NCBI GenBank assembly: GCA_963800865.1
Contig: CAWDCL010000004.1
Location: forward strand, 620,001-684,000
From: JALOKP01 sp963800865
GTDB lineage: Bacteria > Acidobacteriota > Polarisedimenticolia > J045
Reading direction: 5' to 3'
DNA: 64,000 nucleotides
Under the pieces are notes generated by a model. It was not told where the DNA came from, made no database searches, and saw only the letters and a list, made by a program, of their open reading frames with translations. A program made the translations under genes and the position numbers. Positions 49,978-58,175 of the stretch are shown one piece after another; positions within the stretch are counted from its first letter, which is position 1, and each line of letters starts with the position of its first letter.

Positions 49978-50310
49978 ATGGCGCGCACGGGCAACGAGGG
50001 AGATCCTAAGACCGGCCTGACCGCGACGATCGGGATCGTCGGGACGCTGGTCCTGATCCTGATCATCGTCGGGCTCCAGGCGCTGTTCTATCACGTCGAA
50101 GACGACATCTACTCGGAGATCTACGCCGAGCCGAACCTCGACGTGAAGATGGTGAAGGCCCAGCAGCTGGAGGTGCTCAACAGCTACGGCTGGGTGGACC
50201 GGGAGAAGGGCGTGGTGCGGATCCCGATCGACCGGGCGATGGAGAGGGTCATCGTCGAGCAGTCGGGCCGCACGACGGCGCCGTCCCCGGGGACCGCGAC
50301 AACCCCATGA
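49978..50310 (+). CDS. Small membrane protein of the complex III/oxidase operon
   Basis: 110 residues: one transmembrane helix (ATIGIVGTLVLILIIVGLQA), then an exposed domain with the block YGWVDREKGVVRIPIDRAM. That block is common in unannotated genes between actF and the oxidase genes in other operons of this kind, so it is a conserved accessory or assembly subunit rather than noise. It may be the ActG equivalent or an oxidase partner. ATG has GAGGAGG upstream; ATGA overlap with SCO. Confidence 0.87.
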   Translation: MARTGNEGDPKTGLTATIGIVGTLVLILIIVGLQALFYHVEDDIYSEIYAEPNLDVKMVKAQQLEVLNSYGWVDREKGVVRIPIDRAMERVIVEQSGRTTAPSPGTATTP

Positions 50311-51173
50311 CCGGACCGGGATCGTTGCTCCGCGTCGTGCTGGCGGCGGCCGGCGTGCTGGTCCTGGCCGCGGCCTCGCTCCCGGGCGCGTGGGCCGACC
50401 GCGCCGAGCCGCTCCCCGCGGAGCTGGAGGGGGTCGGCGTCGCGGAGCACCTGGGGCAGCAACTGCCGCTCGACCTGCCGTTCACCGACGACGACGGCCG
50501 GCCGGTCAAGCTGGGCAACTATTTCCAGGCCGGGCGGCCGGTGCTGCTCGACATCGGCTACTACCGCTGCCCGATGCTCTGCAACCTCGTTCTCAACGGC
50601 TTCATCGAGGGGCTGCGGGAGGTCCCGAGCTGGGTCCCGGGAGACAACTTCGAGGTCGTGGTGGTCTCGGTCGACCCGCTCGAGACGGCCAAGCTGGCGA
50701 AGCTCAAGAAGCAGAACTACGTCCGCGAGTACGGACGGCCCGAGACGGCGTCGGGCTGGCACTTCCTGACCGGCAGCCCGGAGAGCATCGCGGCGCTGAC
50801 GCAGGCGGTCGGCTTCCGCTACCAGTACCTCGAGGACCGCAACGAGTACGCGCACGCCGCGGTCCTGATGGCGCTGACGCCCGAGGGCAAGGTCGCGCGC
50901 TACCTGTACGGGGTGACGTTCGATCCGCGGACGATCCGGCTCTCCCTGGCCGAGGCCTCGGAGGGCCGCTCGCTCTCCGCGCTCGACCAGCTGCTGCTCT
51001 ACTGCTACCACTACGATCCGAGCTCGAGAAGCTACTCGTTTGCCGCGATCAACATCATGCGCGCCGGGGGGGTCCTGGCGCTGATCGTGGTCGGCGCGAC
51101 CCTGGCCTCGTTCTGGATGCGCGAGAGCCGACGCCGCCGGGCCGCGACCGTCACCGCGGAAGGCCACCCATGA
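50307..51173 (+). CDS. SCO1/SenC family copper chaperone
   Basis: 288 residues. Signal segment near the N-terminus, thioredoxin-like fold with the copper motif CPMLC in YYRCPMLCN near 89 and the third ligand His in EYAHAAVLM near 190. A C-terminal transmembrane helix (AGGVLALIVVGATLASFWMR) keeps it on the membrane. It loads the CuA centre of CoxB, encoded next with a 4-bp ATGA overlap. Confidence 0.93.
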   Translation: MTGPGSLLRVVLAAAGVLVLAAASLPGAWADRAEPLPAELEGVGVAEHLGQQLPLDLPFTDDDGRPVKLGNYFQAGRPVLLDIGYYRCPMLCNLVLNGFIEGLREVPSWVPGDNFEVVVVSVDPLETAKLAKLKKQNYVREYGRPETASGWHFLTGSPESIAALTQAVGFRYQYLEDRNEYAHAAVLMALTPEGKVARYLYGVTFDPRTIRLSLAEASEGRSLSALDQLLLYCYHYDPSSRSYSFAAINIMRAGGVLALIVVGATLASFWMRESRRRRAATVTAEGHP

Positions 51174-52168
51174 CCGCCCTGTTCGCCCTGCTCGCTTCGC
51201 TCGCTCCGCTCGCCAGCGCCAACCCGCCCACCAGTACCTCGGGCGACTTCTGGATGCCGGTGCGCGGGTCCGCCAACGCGGCTGCCGTGGATTGGCTGTT
51301 CTACTTCATCTACTACATCTCGCTCTTCTTCTTCGCCCTGATCATCGGGCTGATGACGTACTTCATCTTCAAGTACCGCCAGCGGTCGCCCGACCAGCTC
51401 GGCGAGGGGCCGACGCACAACACGCCGCTCGAGATCATCTGGACCGTCATTCCCCTGGGACTCGTGATCGCGATCTTCTGGATCGGCTTCACCGGTTACA
51501 TGAAGGGCGTGATCGCGCCCGACAACGCCTACGAGATCCAGGTCGTCGGGCAGAAGTGGAAGTGGATGTTCGGCTACCCGAACGGCTACATCGACGAGAA
51601 CCTCCACGTCCCGGTCGACACGCCGGTGCGACTGGTGATCACCTCGGACGACGTGATCCACAGCCTGTTCATCCCGGCCTTCCGCCTGAAGAAGGACGCG
51701 GTGCCGGGCCGCTACTCGAAGATGTGGTTCCGGGCGACCCAGACCGGCGACTACCAGATCTTCTGCGCCGAGTACTGCGGCACGAGCCATTCCGACATGC
51801 TGGCCAGGGCGATCGTCCACCCGCCGGGCGAGTTCGAGAAGTGGCTGGAGAACGCCTCCAACTTCCTCGACAAGATGTCGCCCGCCGAGGCCGGCGAGAA
51901 GCTCTTCAAGCAGCGCGGCTGCACGCAGTGCCACTCGGTCGACGGCTCGCGGATCATCGGCCCGTCGCTGAAGGGCGTCTTCGGCCACGACGTGGTTCTG
52001 TCCACCGGGCAGAAGGTGATCGCCGACGAGGACTACGTGCGAAGCTCGATCCTCAATCCGCAGGCCCAGGTCGTCGCCGGGTTCGACCCGGTGATGCCGA
52101 CCTACCAGGGGCGACTCAAGGACCGCGAGATCTCCGCGGTCATCGAATACATCAAGACGCTGAAGTAG
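51170..52168 (+). CDS. coxB: Cytochrome c oxidase subunit II with fused cytochrome c domain (caa3 type)
   Basis: 332 residues. Two transmembrane helices (LFYFIYYISLFFFALIIGLM; LEIIWTVIPLGLVIAIFWIG), CuA domain with H in DVIHSLFIP and the CAEYCGTSHSDM ligand set near 205, then a mono-haem cytochrome c domain with CTQCH near 250 and candidate Met in PVMPTYQG. Electrons enter here from ActE/ActA. Confidence 0.96.
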   Translation: MTALFALLASLAPLASANPPTSTSGDFWMPVRGSANAAAVDWLFYFIYYISLFFFALIIGLMTYFIFKYRQRSPDQLGEGPTHNTPLEIIWTVIPLGLVIAIFWIGFTGYMKGVIAPDNAYEIQVVGQKWKWMFGYPNGYIDENLHVPVDTPVRLVITSDDVIHSLFIPAFRLKKDAVPGRYSKMWFRATQTGDYQIFCAEYCGTSHSDMLARAIVHPPGEFEKWLENASNFLDKMSPAEAGEKLFKQRGCTQCHSVDGSRIIGPSLKGVFGHDVVLSTGQKVIADEDYVRSSILNPQAQVVAGFDPVMPTYQGRLKDREISAVIEYIKTLK

Positions 52169-52184
52169 GACGAGGGACCACGCC

Positions 52185-53849
52185 ATGGCGACGATCGACC
52201 ACACGATGCCCGGGGTGGCCCGGCCCGGCCCGGCCGAGCCCGCGAACTACCTGAACGCCAGCCACGGCCTGCTGTCGTGGGTCACGACCCTCGACCACAA
52301 GCGGATCGGCGTGCTCTACCTGATCTCCACCCTGACCGCGTTCTTCCTGGGGGGGGTCTTCGCCCTGCTGGTCCGGACCGAGCTGCTCACCCCGACGCAG
52401 ACGATCATGGGCCCCGACACCTACAACAAGATGTTCACGCTGCACGGCGCCGTGATGGTCTTCCTGTTCATCATTCCGGCGATCCCCGGCGCGCTCGGCA
52501 ACTTCGTGCTGCCGATCATGCTGGGCGCCAAGGACGTGGCCTTCCCCCGGCTGAACCTCCTGAGCTGGTACCTCTACATCATCGGCGCGCTCTGGGCCGT
52601 GGCCTCGATCATCATGGGCGGCGTCGACACCGGCTGGACCTTCTACACGCCCTACAGCACGACTACCAACACCGCCGTGATCTCGATGACCTTCGGGGTC
52701 TTCATTCTCGGCTTCAGTTCGATCCTCACCGGCGTCAACTTCATCACGACGATCCACAAGCTGCGCCCGGTCGAGATGGGCTGGTTCAGGATGCCGCTCA
52801 TGCTCTGGGCGCTCTACTCGACCGCGGTGATCCAGGTCCTCGCCACGCCGGTGCTCGGCGTCACGATGCTGCTCCTGATCGCCGAGCGCGCGCTGGGGAT
52901 CGGGATCTTCGACCCGGCCCTGGGCGGCGACCCGATCCTCTACCAGCACTTCTTCTGGTTCTACTCCCACCCGGCGGTCTACATCATGATCCTGCCGGCG
53001 ATGGGGATCATCTCGGAGATCATCCCGGTCTTCTCGCGCAAGCACATCTTCGGCTACCGTTTCATCGCCTATTCCTCGGTGGCGATCGCGATCTTCGGCT
53101 TCCTGGTCTGGGCCCACCACATGTTCACCTCCGGGATGTCGCCGATGGCCACGATGATCTTCTCGGCGCTGACCTTCAGCGTCGCGATCCCGTCGGCAGT
53201 GAAGGTCTTCAACTGGCTCTCGACGATGTACCGCGGCTCGATCGAGCTGAAGACGCCGATGCTGTGGGCGCTGGGGTTCATCTTCGTGTTCGGGATCGGC
53301 GGGCTGACGGGGCTCTTCCTCGGCGCCCTGACGACCGACGTCCACCTGCACGACACGTATTTCATCGTCGCCCACTTCCACTACGTGATGATGGGCGGGA
53401 CGGTGTTCGCGCTGCTGGGCGGGCTGTTCTTCTGGTGGCCGAAGATGTTCGGCCGGATGTATGACGAGAAGTGGGGCAAGATCAGCTTCTGGGTGACTTT
53501 CGTCGGCTTCAACGTCACCTTCTTCACCCAGTTCGTGCTGGGCAGCCACGGCATGCCGAGGCGCTACTACAACTACCTGCCGCAGTTCCAGACGCTGCAC
53601 CAGGTCTCGTCGATCGGCTCCTATGTCCTCGGCCTCGGGTTCGTGATCGCCGCGATCGCGCTGCTGCACGCGCTCTTCGCCGGCCGCCGCGCGCCGGACA
53701 ACCCGTGGGGCGCGGGCTCGCTCGAGTGGTTCACCAGCTCGCCGCCGCCGACGGACAACTTCTCGAGCGAGCCGGTGGTTCGCGATCCCTACGACTACAC
53801 CGACCTGGCCTGGGACCGGACCATCCAGGGCTACGTGAAGAAGGGTTGA
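52185..53849 (+). CDS. coxA: Cytochrome c oxidase subunit I (A2-type haem-copper oxidase)
   Basis: 554 residues, 12 transmembrane helices. Ligands: low-spin haem His in FTLHGAVMVF, CuB His in FWFYSHPAVYIM and AHHMFTSGM, and the two haem ligands in AHFHYVMMGG. The YSHP motif in helix VI marks the A2 subfamily (A1 enzymes have GHPEVY with the Glu). The oxidase reduces O2 to water and pumps protons. Confidence 0.96.
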   Translation: MATIDHTMPGVARPGPAEPANYLNASHGLLSWVTTLDHKRIGVLYLISTLTAFFLGGVFALLVRTELLTPTQTIMGPDTYNKMFTLHGAVMVFLFIIPAIPGALGNFVLPIMLGAKDVAFPRLNLLSWYLYIIGALWAVASIIMGGVDTGWTFYTPYSTTTNTAVISMTFGVFILGFSSILTGVNFITTIHKLRPVEMGWFRMPLMLWALYSTAVIQVLATPVLGVTMLLLIAERALGIGIFDPALGGDPILYQHFFWFYSHPAVYIMILPAMGIISEIIPVFSRKHIFGYRFIAYSSVAIAIFGFLVWAHHMFTSGMSPMATMIFSALTFSVAIPSAVKVFNWLSTMYRGSIELKTPMLWALGFIFVFGIGGLTGLFLGALTTDVHLHDTYFIVAHFHYVMMGGTVFALLGGLFFWWPKMFGRMYDEKWGKISFWVTFVGFNVTFFTQFVLGSHGMPRRYYNYLPQFQTLHQVSSIGSYVLGLGFVIAAIALLHALFAGRRAPDNPWGAGSLEWFTSSPPPTDNFSSEPVVRDPYDYTDLAWDRTIQGYVKKG

Positions 53850-53853
53850 CGCG

Positions 53854-54825
53854 ATGAGCCACGCCGCCGACGCGCACGATCACCACGCGCACCCGCCGAA
53901 CCTCGCGCACCACTTCGAGTCGCCCGAGCAGCAGGTCGCCTCGGGCAAGCTGGGGATGTGGATCTTTCTGGCGACGGAGATCCTGCTGTTCGGCGGGCTG
54001 TTCTGCGCCTACGCCATCTACCGCTCCCTGCACCCCGAGATCTTCGACTACGCGCACCTCTACCTGAGCAAGGAGCTGGGCGGGATCAACACGATCGTAC
54101 TCCTGACGTCGTCGCTGACGATGGCGTGGGGGGTCCGCGCGGCACAGCTGGGGCAGCGCAGGATCCTGGTCTGGATGCTCAGCCTGACGCTCGTCTTCGC
54201 GGTCACCTTCCTCGGGATCAAGTACGTCGAGTACAAGGCCAAGTGGGAGGAGGGGCTGCTGCCCGGCAAGCACTTCGCCCCGACCGCGCCGCCGCACACG
54301 AAGCACGGTACGGCGGCCGAGCCCGGCCACCACGACCTGCAGGAGAAGGTGCTCCCGATGATGCCGGGGGCCGCGCCGGCGACCCCGCCCGCGAGCCCGC
54401 CCGCGACCCCGCCGGCGGCCGCTGCCCCGGCAGCTGGCGCGCCGGTCGCCGGCCCCGGCGTGGCGCCTCCGGACGCCGCCGCCGTGTCCCCCGGGCCGAA
54501 GCCCGGCGACGAGAGCTCGCTGATCAAGCCGGCGGCCGTCGGACCGCCGGGCCTGTCCGCCGGGGTCGTCGAGCCGCTCGGCTCCGCGAGGAACGCGGTG
54601 CCCAAGAACGTGCAGATCTTCTTCGGCATCTACTTCATGATGACCGGCCTGCACGCGGTGCACGTGATCGCCGGGATGGCGATCATCAGCTGGCTGCTGA
54701 AGCGCTCGCTGCGCGGCGATTTCGGCCCGCAGTACTTCGCGCCCGTCGACCTGGGAGGCCTCTACTGGCACCTCGTCGACCTGATCTGGATCTTCCTCTT
54801 CCCGCTGATGTACCTGATCCACTGA
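53854..54825 (+). CDS. coxC: Cytochrome c oxidase subunit III with Ala/Pro-rich insertion
   Basis: 323 residues. His-rich N-terminus, then subunit III helices (LGMWIFLATEILLFGGLFCA, GIYFMMTGLHAVHVIAGMAI, YWHLVDLIWIFLFPLMYLIH). Between the helices, residues about 150-250 are an Ala/Pro/Gly-rich insertion that looks disordered. The helix pair around it is intact, so the insertion is a loop, not a fusion partner. Confidence 0.94.
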   Translation: MSHAADAHDHHAHPPNLAHHFESPEQQVASGKLGMWIFLATEILLFGGLFCAYAIYRSLHPEIFDYAHLYLSKELGGINTIVLLTSSLTMAWGVRAAQLGQRRILVWMLSLTLVFAVTFLGIKYVEYKAKWEEGLLPGKHFAPTAPPHTKHGTAAEPGHHDLQEKVLPMMPGAAPATPPASPPATPPAAAAPAAGAPVAGPGVAPPDAAAVSPGPKPGDESSLIKPAAVGPPGLSAGVVEPLGSARNAVPKNVQIFFGIYFMMTGLHAVHVIAGMAIISWLLKRSLRGDFGPQYFAPVDLGGLYWHLVDLIWIFLFPLMYLIH

Positions 54826-54838
54826 GCCGGAGACGACG

Positions 54839-55201
54839 ATGCACACCAAGGGCCCCCACGCGCACGGCGGCGAGTCGATCGGCGGCGTTCACGTCATGCC
54901 GGTCCCGGTCCTCGTCGGGATCTGGGTCGTGCTGATCATCCTGACGGTCGTCACGGTCGGCGTGACCTACTTCGACCTGGGGCCGTTCAACCTCGCGGTC
55001 GCGCTCGGTGTGGCGCTGGTCAAGGCCTCGCTCGTCGCGCTCTACTACATGCACCTCAAGTACGATCACCCGTTCAACGGGTTCATCCTCGTCGTCTCCC
55101 TGGCGTTCGTGGCCCTGTTCATCGGGATCACGCTCCTGGACGCCAAGCAGTACCAGCCGGACCTGATCCCGGGCTACGCGCCCGCGATGCAGAAGAAGTA
55201 G
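54839..55201 (+). CDS. coxD: Cytochrome c oxidase subunit IV
   Basis: 120 residues, three transmembrane helices (VLVGIWVVLIILTVVTVGVT; NLAVALGVALVKASLVALYYM; GFILVVSLAFVALFIGITLL), the caa3-type subunit IV pattern with ALVKASLVALYYMHLK. ATG 54839 with GGAGAC upstream. Confidence 0.92.
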   Translation: MHTKGPHAHGGESIGGVHVMPVPVLVGIWVVLIILTVVTVGVTYFDLGPFNLAVALGVALVKASLVALYYMHLKYDHPFNGFILVVSLAFVALFIGITLLDAKQYQPDLIPGYAPAMQKK

Positions 55202-55205
55202 CGCG

Positions 55206-55812
55206 TTGGCCGCCGCGACGCCGGGCGGCGGCATCGACCGCCGGGCCACGCGGGAATCTCCCGCACCCCCCGGAAGCGGGGCGCTGGCGCTGAACCTCTT
55301 CCTGATGGCGCTCGGGATGTTCTTCGCGGCGAGCGTCGTCGGCTTCCTGCTGATCCGCGCGCGGCAGCCGGAGTGGCCGCCGGCCGGCTCGCCGCCGCTG
55401 CCCGGCGGGCTCTGGCTGGCGACCTTCGTGCTCGTTGCCGGGAGCGTCGCGGCCCAGCTGGCGCTGGGCGCGATCCGGAAGGGGAGCCAGCGGGGGCTCC
55501 GGATCGGCGTCGCGGCGGCCCTCGCGTCTGACGATCCTGTTCCTGGCGGTGCAGGCGATGAACTGGAGCGAACTGGCACGCGAGGGGCTCACCCCGGGGC
55601 GGAACCTCTACGGCTTCGCGTTCTACATGCTGACCGGCCTGCACGCGGCGCACGTGGTCGGCGGCCTGGTGGTGCTCGTGCTCGTGGCGTCCAAGGCGTT
55701 TCGCGGCGGCTACTCGGCGGGATATCATCCCGGGGTGCGTTCGGCGGCGGTCTACACCCACTTCCTGACCGTCGTCTGGATCGTCATGTTCGGGATCGTG
55801 TTCCTGACCTGA
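55206..55812 (+). CDS. Second haem-copper oxidase subunit III-like protein, frameshifted
   Basis: About 201 residues after discounting one extra base near 55527. Five hydrophobic segments: LNLFLMALGMFFAASVVGFL, LWLATFVLVAGSVAAQLALG, LTILFLAVQAMNW, LYGFAFYMLTGLHAAHVVGG and YTHFLTVVWIVMFGIVFL. FYMLTGLHAAHV is the subunit III signature. The first two segments are in one frame and the last three in the next; the join is in GCGTCTGACG, where GCGCTGACG is expected. TTG at 55206 is the likely start, 4 bp after coxD. Sequence error or inactivated paralogue. Confidence 0.78.
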
Positions 55813-55819
55813 GGCGCCG

Positions 55820-57364
55820 ATGTCCCTGCCCAGCATCATCGTGACCGGCGCGTCCGGATTCGTCGGACGGTTCCTGCTCGAGTCGCTCAAGGAAGAATTT
55901 CAGATCTACGGGATCGCGCGCCGTTCCCAGGCGCGCTGCGGCGCCCCGGTCCATCCCAACATCAAGTGGTACCAGGTGGACATCGGGGACGTCGCCCCGC
56001 TGCGCGCCGTGTTCCACCGGATCCGGGACAAGGGAGGCGCCGACACGGTGATCCACCTCGCCGCCCATTACGACTTCACCGGCGACGAGCACCCGGAATA
56101 CGTCCGTACCAACATCGAGGGTCACCGCAACCTGCTCGAGTGCTGCCGGGAGGCCCGGATCCGGCATCTCGTCTTCTCCAGCTCGGTCGCGGCGAGCCGG
56201 CTCCCGCCGCGCGGCGAGGTCCTGGACGAGTCGAGCGCGCCCGACGGCGAGCACATCTACGCCCGGACCAAGCGGATCGGCGAGGAGATGCTCGGGCAGT
56301 ACCGCCACGAGTTCAAGTCGGTGATCGTCCGCTTCGCGGCGATGTTCTCCGGCTGGTGCGAGTACCCGCCGCTATTCATGTTCCTCAAGACCTGGCTCTC
56401 CGACGCCTGGAACGCGCGGGTGCTGGGCGGGCGCGGCGAGACTTCGATCCCGTTCCTGCACGTCCGCGACGCGGTCTTCCTGCTGCGGCGGGTGATCGAC
56501 CGGCTGCCCGAGTTCGAGCAGGGAGAGGTGCTCGTCGCCAGCCCCGACGGGGCCACCTCGCACGCCGACCTGTTCCGCGCCGCCACCCGCGCGTACTACG
56601 GCAAGAGCCGGACGCCGATCTTCATGCCGAAGCTCCTGTGCGGCCCCGGGATGTGGGTGATGGACGGCGTCGGGCGCCTCACCGGCGAGCGACCGTTCGA
56701 GCGGCCGTGGATGGCGCGCTACATCGACACCGAGATGACGATCGACTCCTCCCGCACCCGGTTGCGCCTCGGCTGGGAGCCGCGTGAGCGGCTGTCGATC
56801 GTGACCCGCATGCCGTTCCTGATCGAGAACCTCAAGGCCGACCCGATCGAGTGGAATCGGCGCAACCGCGCGGCGATGAAGCAGGTGGAGGTGCGCGACA
56901 ACCTCCGGATCTACTGGCTGCTGGTCAAGCACGGCGCCGAGATCCAGCGCGAGTTCTTCGACCGGGTCTACGGGGCGGACGGGCAGGCGCGCTTCCCGAG
57001 CTACCAGCACCTCGATACCGACGAGCACCGCTGGGCCTACCAGGTGCTGCTGCGCCAGGTGCTGGCGGCGATCCGCACCGGGGACCGCGCGATCATCGCC
57101 GACTACTGCCGCGACCTCGCCGAGCGGCGGTACCACGAAGGGTTCAGCGCCGACGAGGTCTGCGGGGCGCTGCAGATGCTCAACCAGATCACGCTCAAGG
57201 TCCTGCGCCGGGACAAGGAGACGGAGGGGATGTTCCGGCAGCTCCGCGAACAGATCACGATGCCGCTGCGCTGGGGCTGCGACCAGGCGCAGGACTGTTT
57301 CGAGCAGCTCGAGGAGGGACGCGTCCGGCGCGGCGAGCCGCGGCCGATGGTGCGGACCGACTGA
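55820..57364 (+). CDS. NAD(P)-dependent epimerase/dehydratase fused to RsbRD-like helical domain
   Basis: 514 residues. Residues 1-330 are an extended SDR: TGASGFVGRFLLE (dinucleotide binding), HLAAHYDF, FSSSVAASRLPP and the YxxxK pair in HIYARTKRIGEEM. After about residue 355 a four-helix segment begins: RIYWLLVKHGAEIQREFFDRV, WAYQVLLRQVLAAIRTGDRA, and ICGALQMLNQITLKVL-type helices, resembling the RsbRD N-terminal sensor fold. Such fusion would let a sugar-nucleotide or lipid-modifying enzyme respond to a signal. ATG 55820 is 7 bp after the oxidase cluster; it may be co-transcribed but is not respiratory. Confidence 0.83.
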   Translation: MSLPSIIVTGASGFVGRFLLESLKEEFQIYGIARRSQARCGAPVHPNIKWYQVDIGDVAPLRAVFHRIRDKGGADTVIHLAAHYDFTGDEHPEYVRTNIEGHRNLLECCREARIRHLVFSSSVAASRLPPRGEVLDESSAPDGEHIYARTKRIGEEMLGQYRHEFKSVIVRFAAMFSGWCEYPPLFMFLKTWLSDAWNARVLGGRGETSIPFLHVRDAVFLLRRVIDRLPEFEQGEVLVASPDGATSHADLFRAATRAYYGKSRTPIFMPKLLCGPGMWVMDGVGRLTGERPFERPWMARYIDTEMTIDSSRTRLRLGWEPRERLSIVTRMPFLIENLKADPIEWNRRNRAAMKQVEVRDNLRIYWLLVKHGAEIQREFFDRVYGADGQARFPSYQHLDTDEHRWAYQVLLRQVLAAIRTGDRAIIADYCRDLAERRYHEGFSADEVCGALQMLNQITLKVLRRDKETEGMFRQLREQITMPLRWGCDQAQDCFEQLEEGRVRRGEPRPMVRTD

Positions 57365-57369
57365 CCGAG

Positions 57370-57472
57370 AAACGGGGACAGCAACCGTAAGTCGGTTAGT
57401 CGGCTGCAGGGGCCCGCAGTGCGCCTACGCGCGCCTCCCCGACTAACCGACTTACGGTTGCTGTCCCCGTTT
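57370..57472. repeat. 34-bp perfect inverted repeat (REP-like element)
   Basis: Left arm 57370-57403 begins AAACGGGGACAGCAACCG; the right arm 57439-57472 is its exact reverse complement, with a 35-bp GC-rich loop. It lies between the convergent epimerase and LON-domain genes, so it could terminate both. The AACGGGGACAG core resembles sequences flanking REP-associated transposases. A degenerate similar stretch is at about 5020-5050. Confidence 0.85.
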
Positions 57473-57477
57473 TCGCG

Positions 57478-58167
57478 TTACCCCTCCGGCAGCAGGTCGC
57501 GGCCCGGCCCCTTCGTCCCCACCAGGTGCAGCAGCGCGGCGAGCTGTCCGAGCAGGATGTCGATCCGCTGCGCGGGGCTGCGGCTTACGAGGAAGCGGTA
57601 GCGCTCCTCCGTGTCGGCCAGCAGGACGCTCCCGAGGCTGAACAGCCAGCGCTCCTCGTCGGAACGGTCCGCGGCGAGGCGCGCCAGCTCCTGCGCCGGG
57701 GGGCCGATCATCTTCGCCAGCGTCAGCGTGGACTGGGCGACGGCATCGATCCCGACGGCCCGGGCGGCGCGATCCTCCACGCGCTCCGGATCGTCCGCGT
57801 ACGGCCGCGGGCACGCCAGGCGGTAGGGATGCGGCGACGGCAACTCCGTCAGTTCCGTCCGCCAGAAGCCCTGCACGACGATCTGGAACTCCCCGCCGGG
57901 CAGCGGGGCGCAGTGGACGACCTGTCCGAGCGTCGCGATCGGGTCGAACGCCGGGGTCGCATCGTCGGCTTCCGGCCGCCGGCCCGGCGTCAGTCGGGGG
58001 ATGGCGAGGAAGCGTTCGGCGGGAGGGGACTTCAGCAGGTCGCGCACCAGCGCCCGGTAGCGCGGCTCGAAGATCCGGTAGGGCGCCGGCACGCCGGGCA
58101 GGAAGACGTGCCCGGGGAGCGGAAAGAGCGGCACGCGCTCGGGGAGGTCCGGGGGGCCGGGGAACAT
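57478..58167 (-). CDS. LON substrate-binding domain protein
   Basis: 229 residues. N-terminal Lon-N (PUA-like) fold: VPLFPLPGHVFLPGVPAPYRI near 11 and RYRALVRDLL; the helical part follows (ERWLFSLGSVLLADTEERYR, RIDILLGQLAALLHLV). No ATPase or protease domain is present. Such stand-alone Lon-N proteins have no settled function. ATG 58167, 8 bp downstream of the class V aminotransferase stop. Confidence 0.88.
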   Translation of the reverse strand: MFPGPPDLPERVPLFPLPGHVFLPGVPAPYRIFEPRYRALVRDLLKSPPAERFLAIPRLTPGRRPEADDATPAFDPIATLGQVVHCAPLPGGEFQIVVQGFWRTELTELPSPHPYRLACPRPYADDPERVEDRAARAVGIDAVAQSTLTLAKMIGPPAQELARLAADRSDEERWLFSLGSVLLADTEERYRFLVSRSPAQRIDILLGQLAALLHLVGTKGPGRDLLPEG

Positions 58168-58175
58168 CCGCCCGA

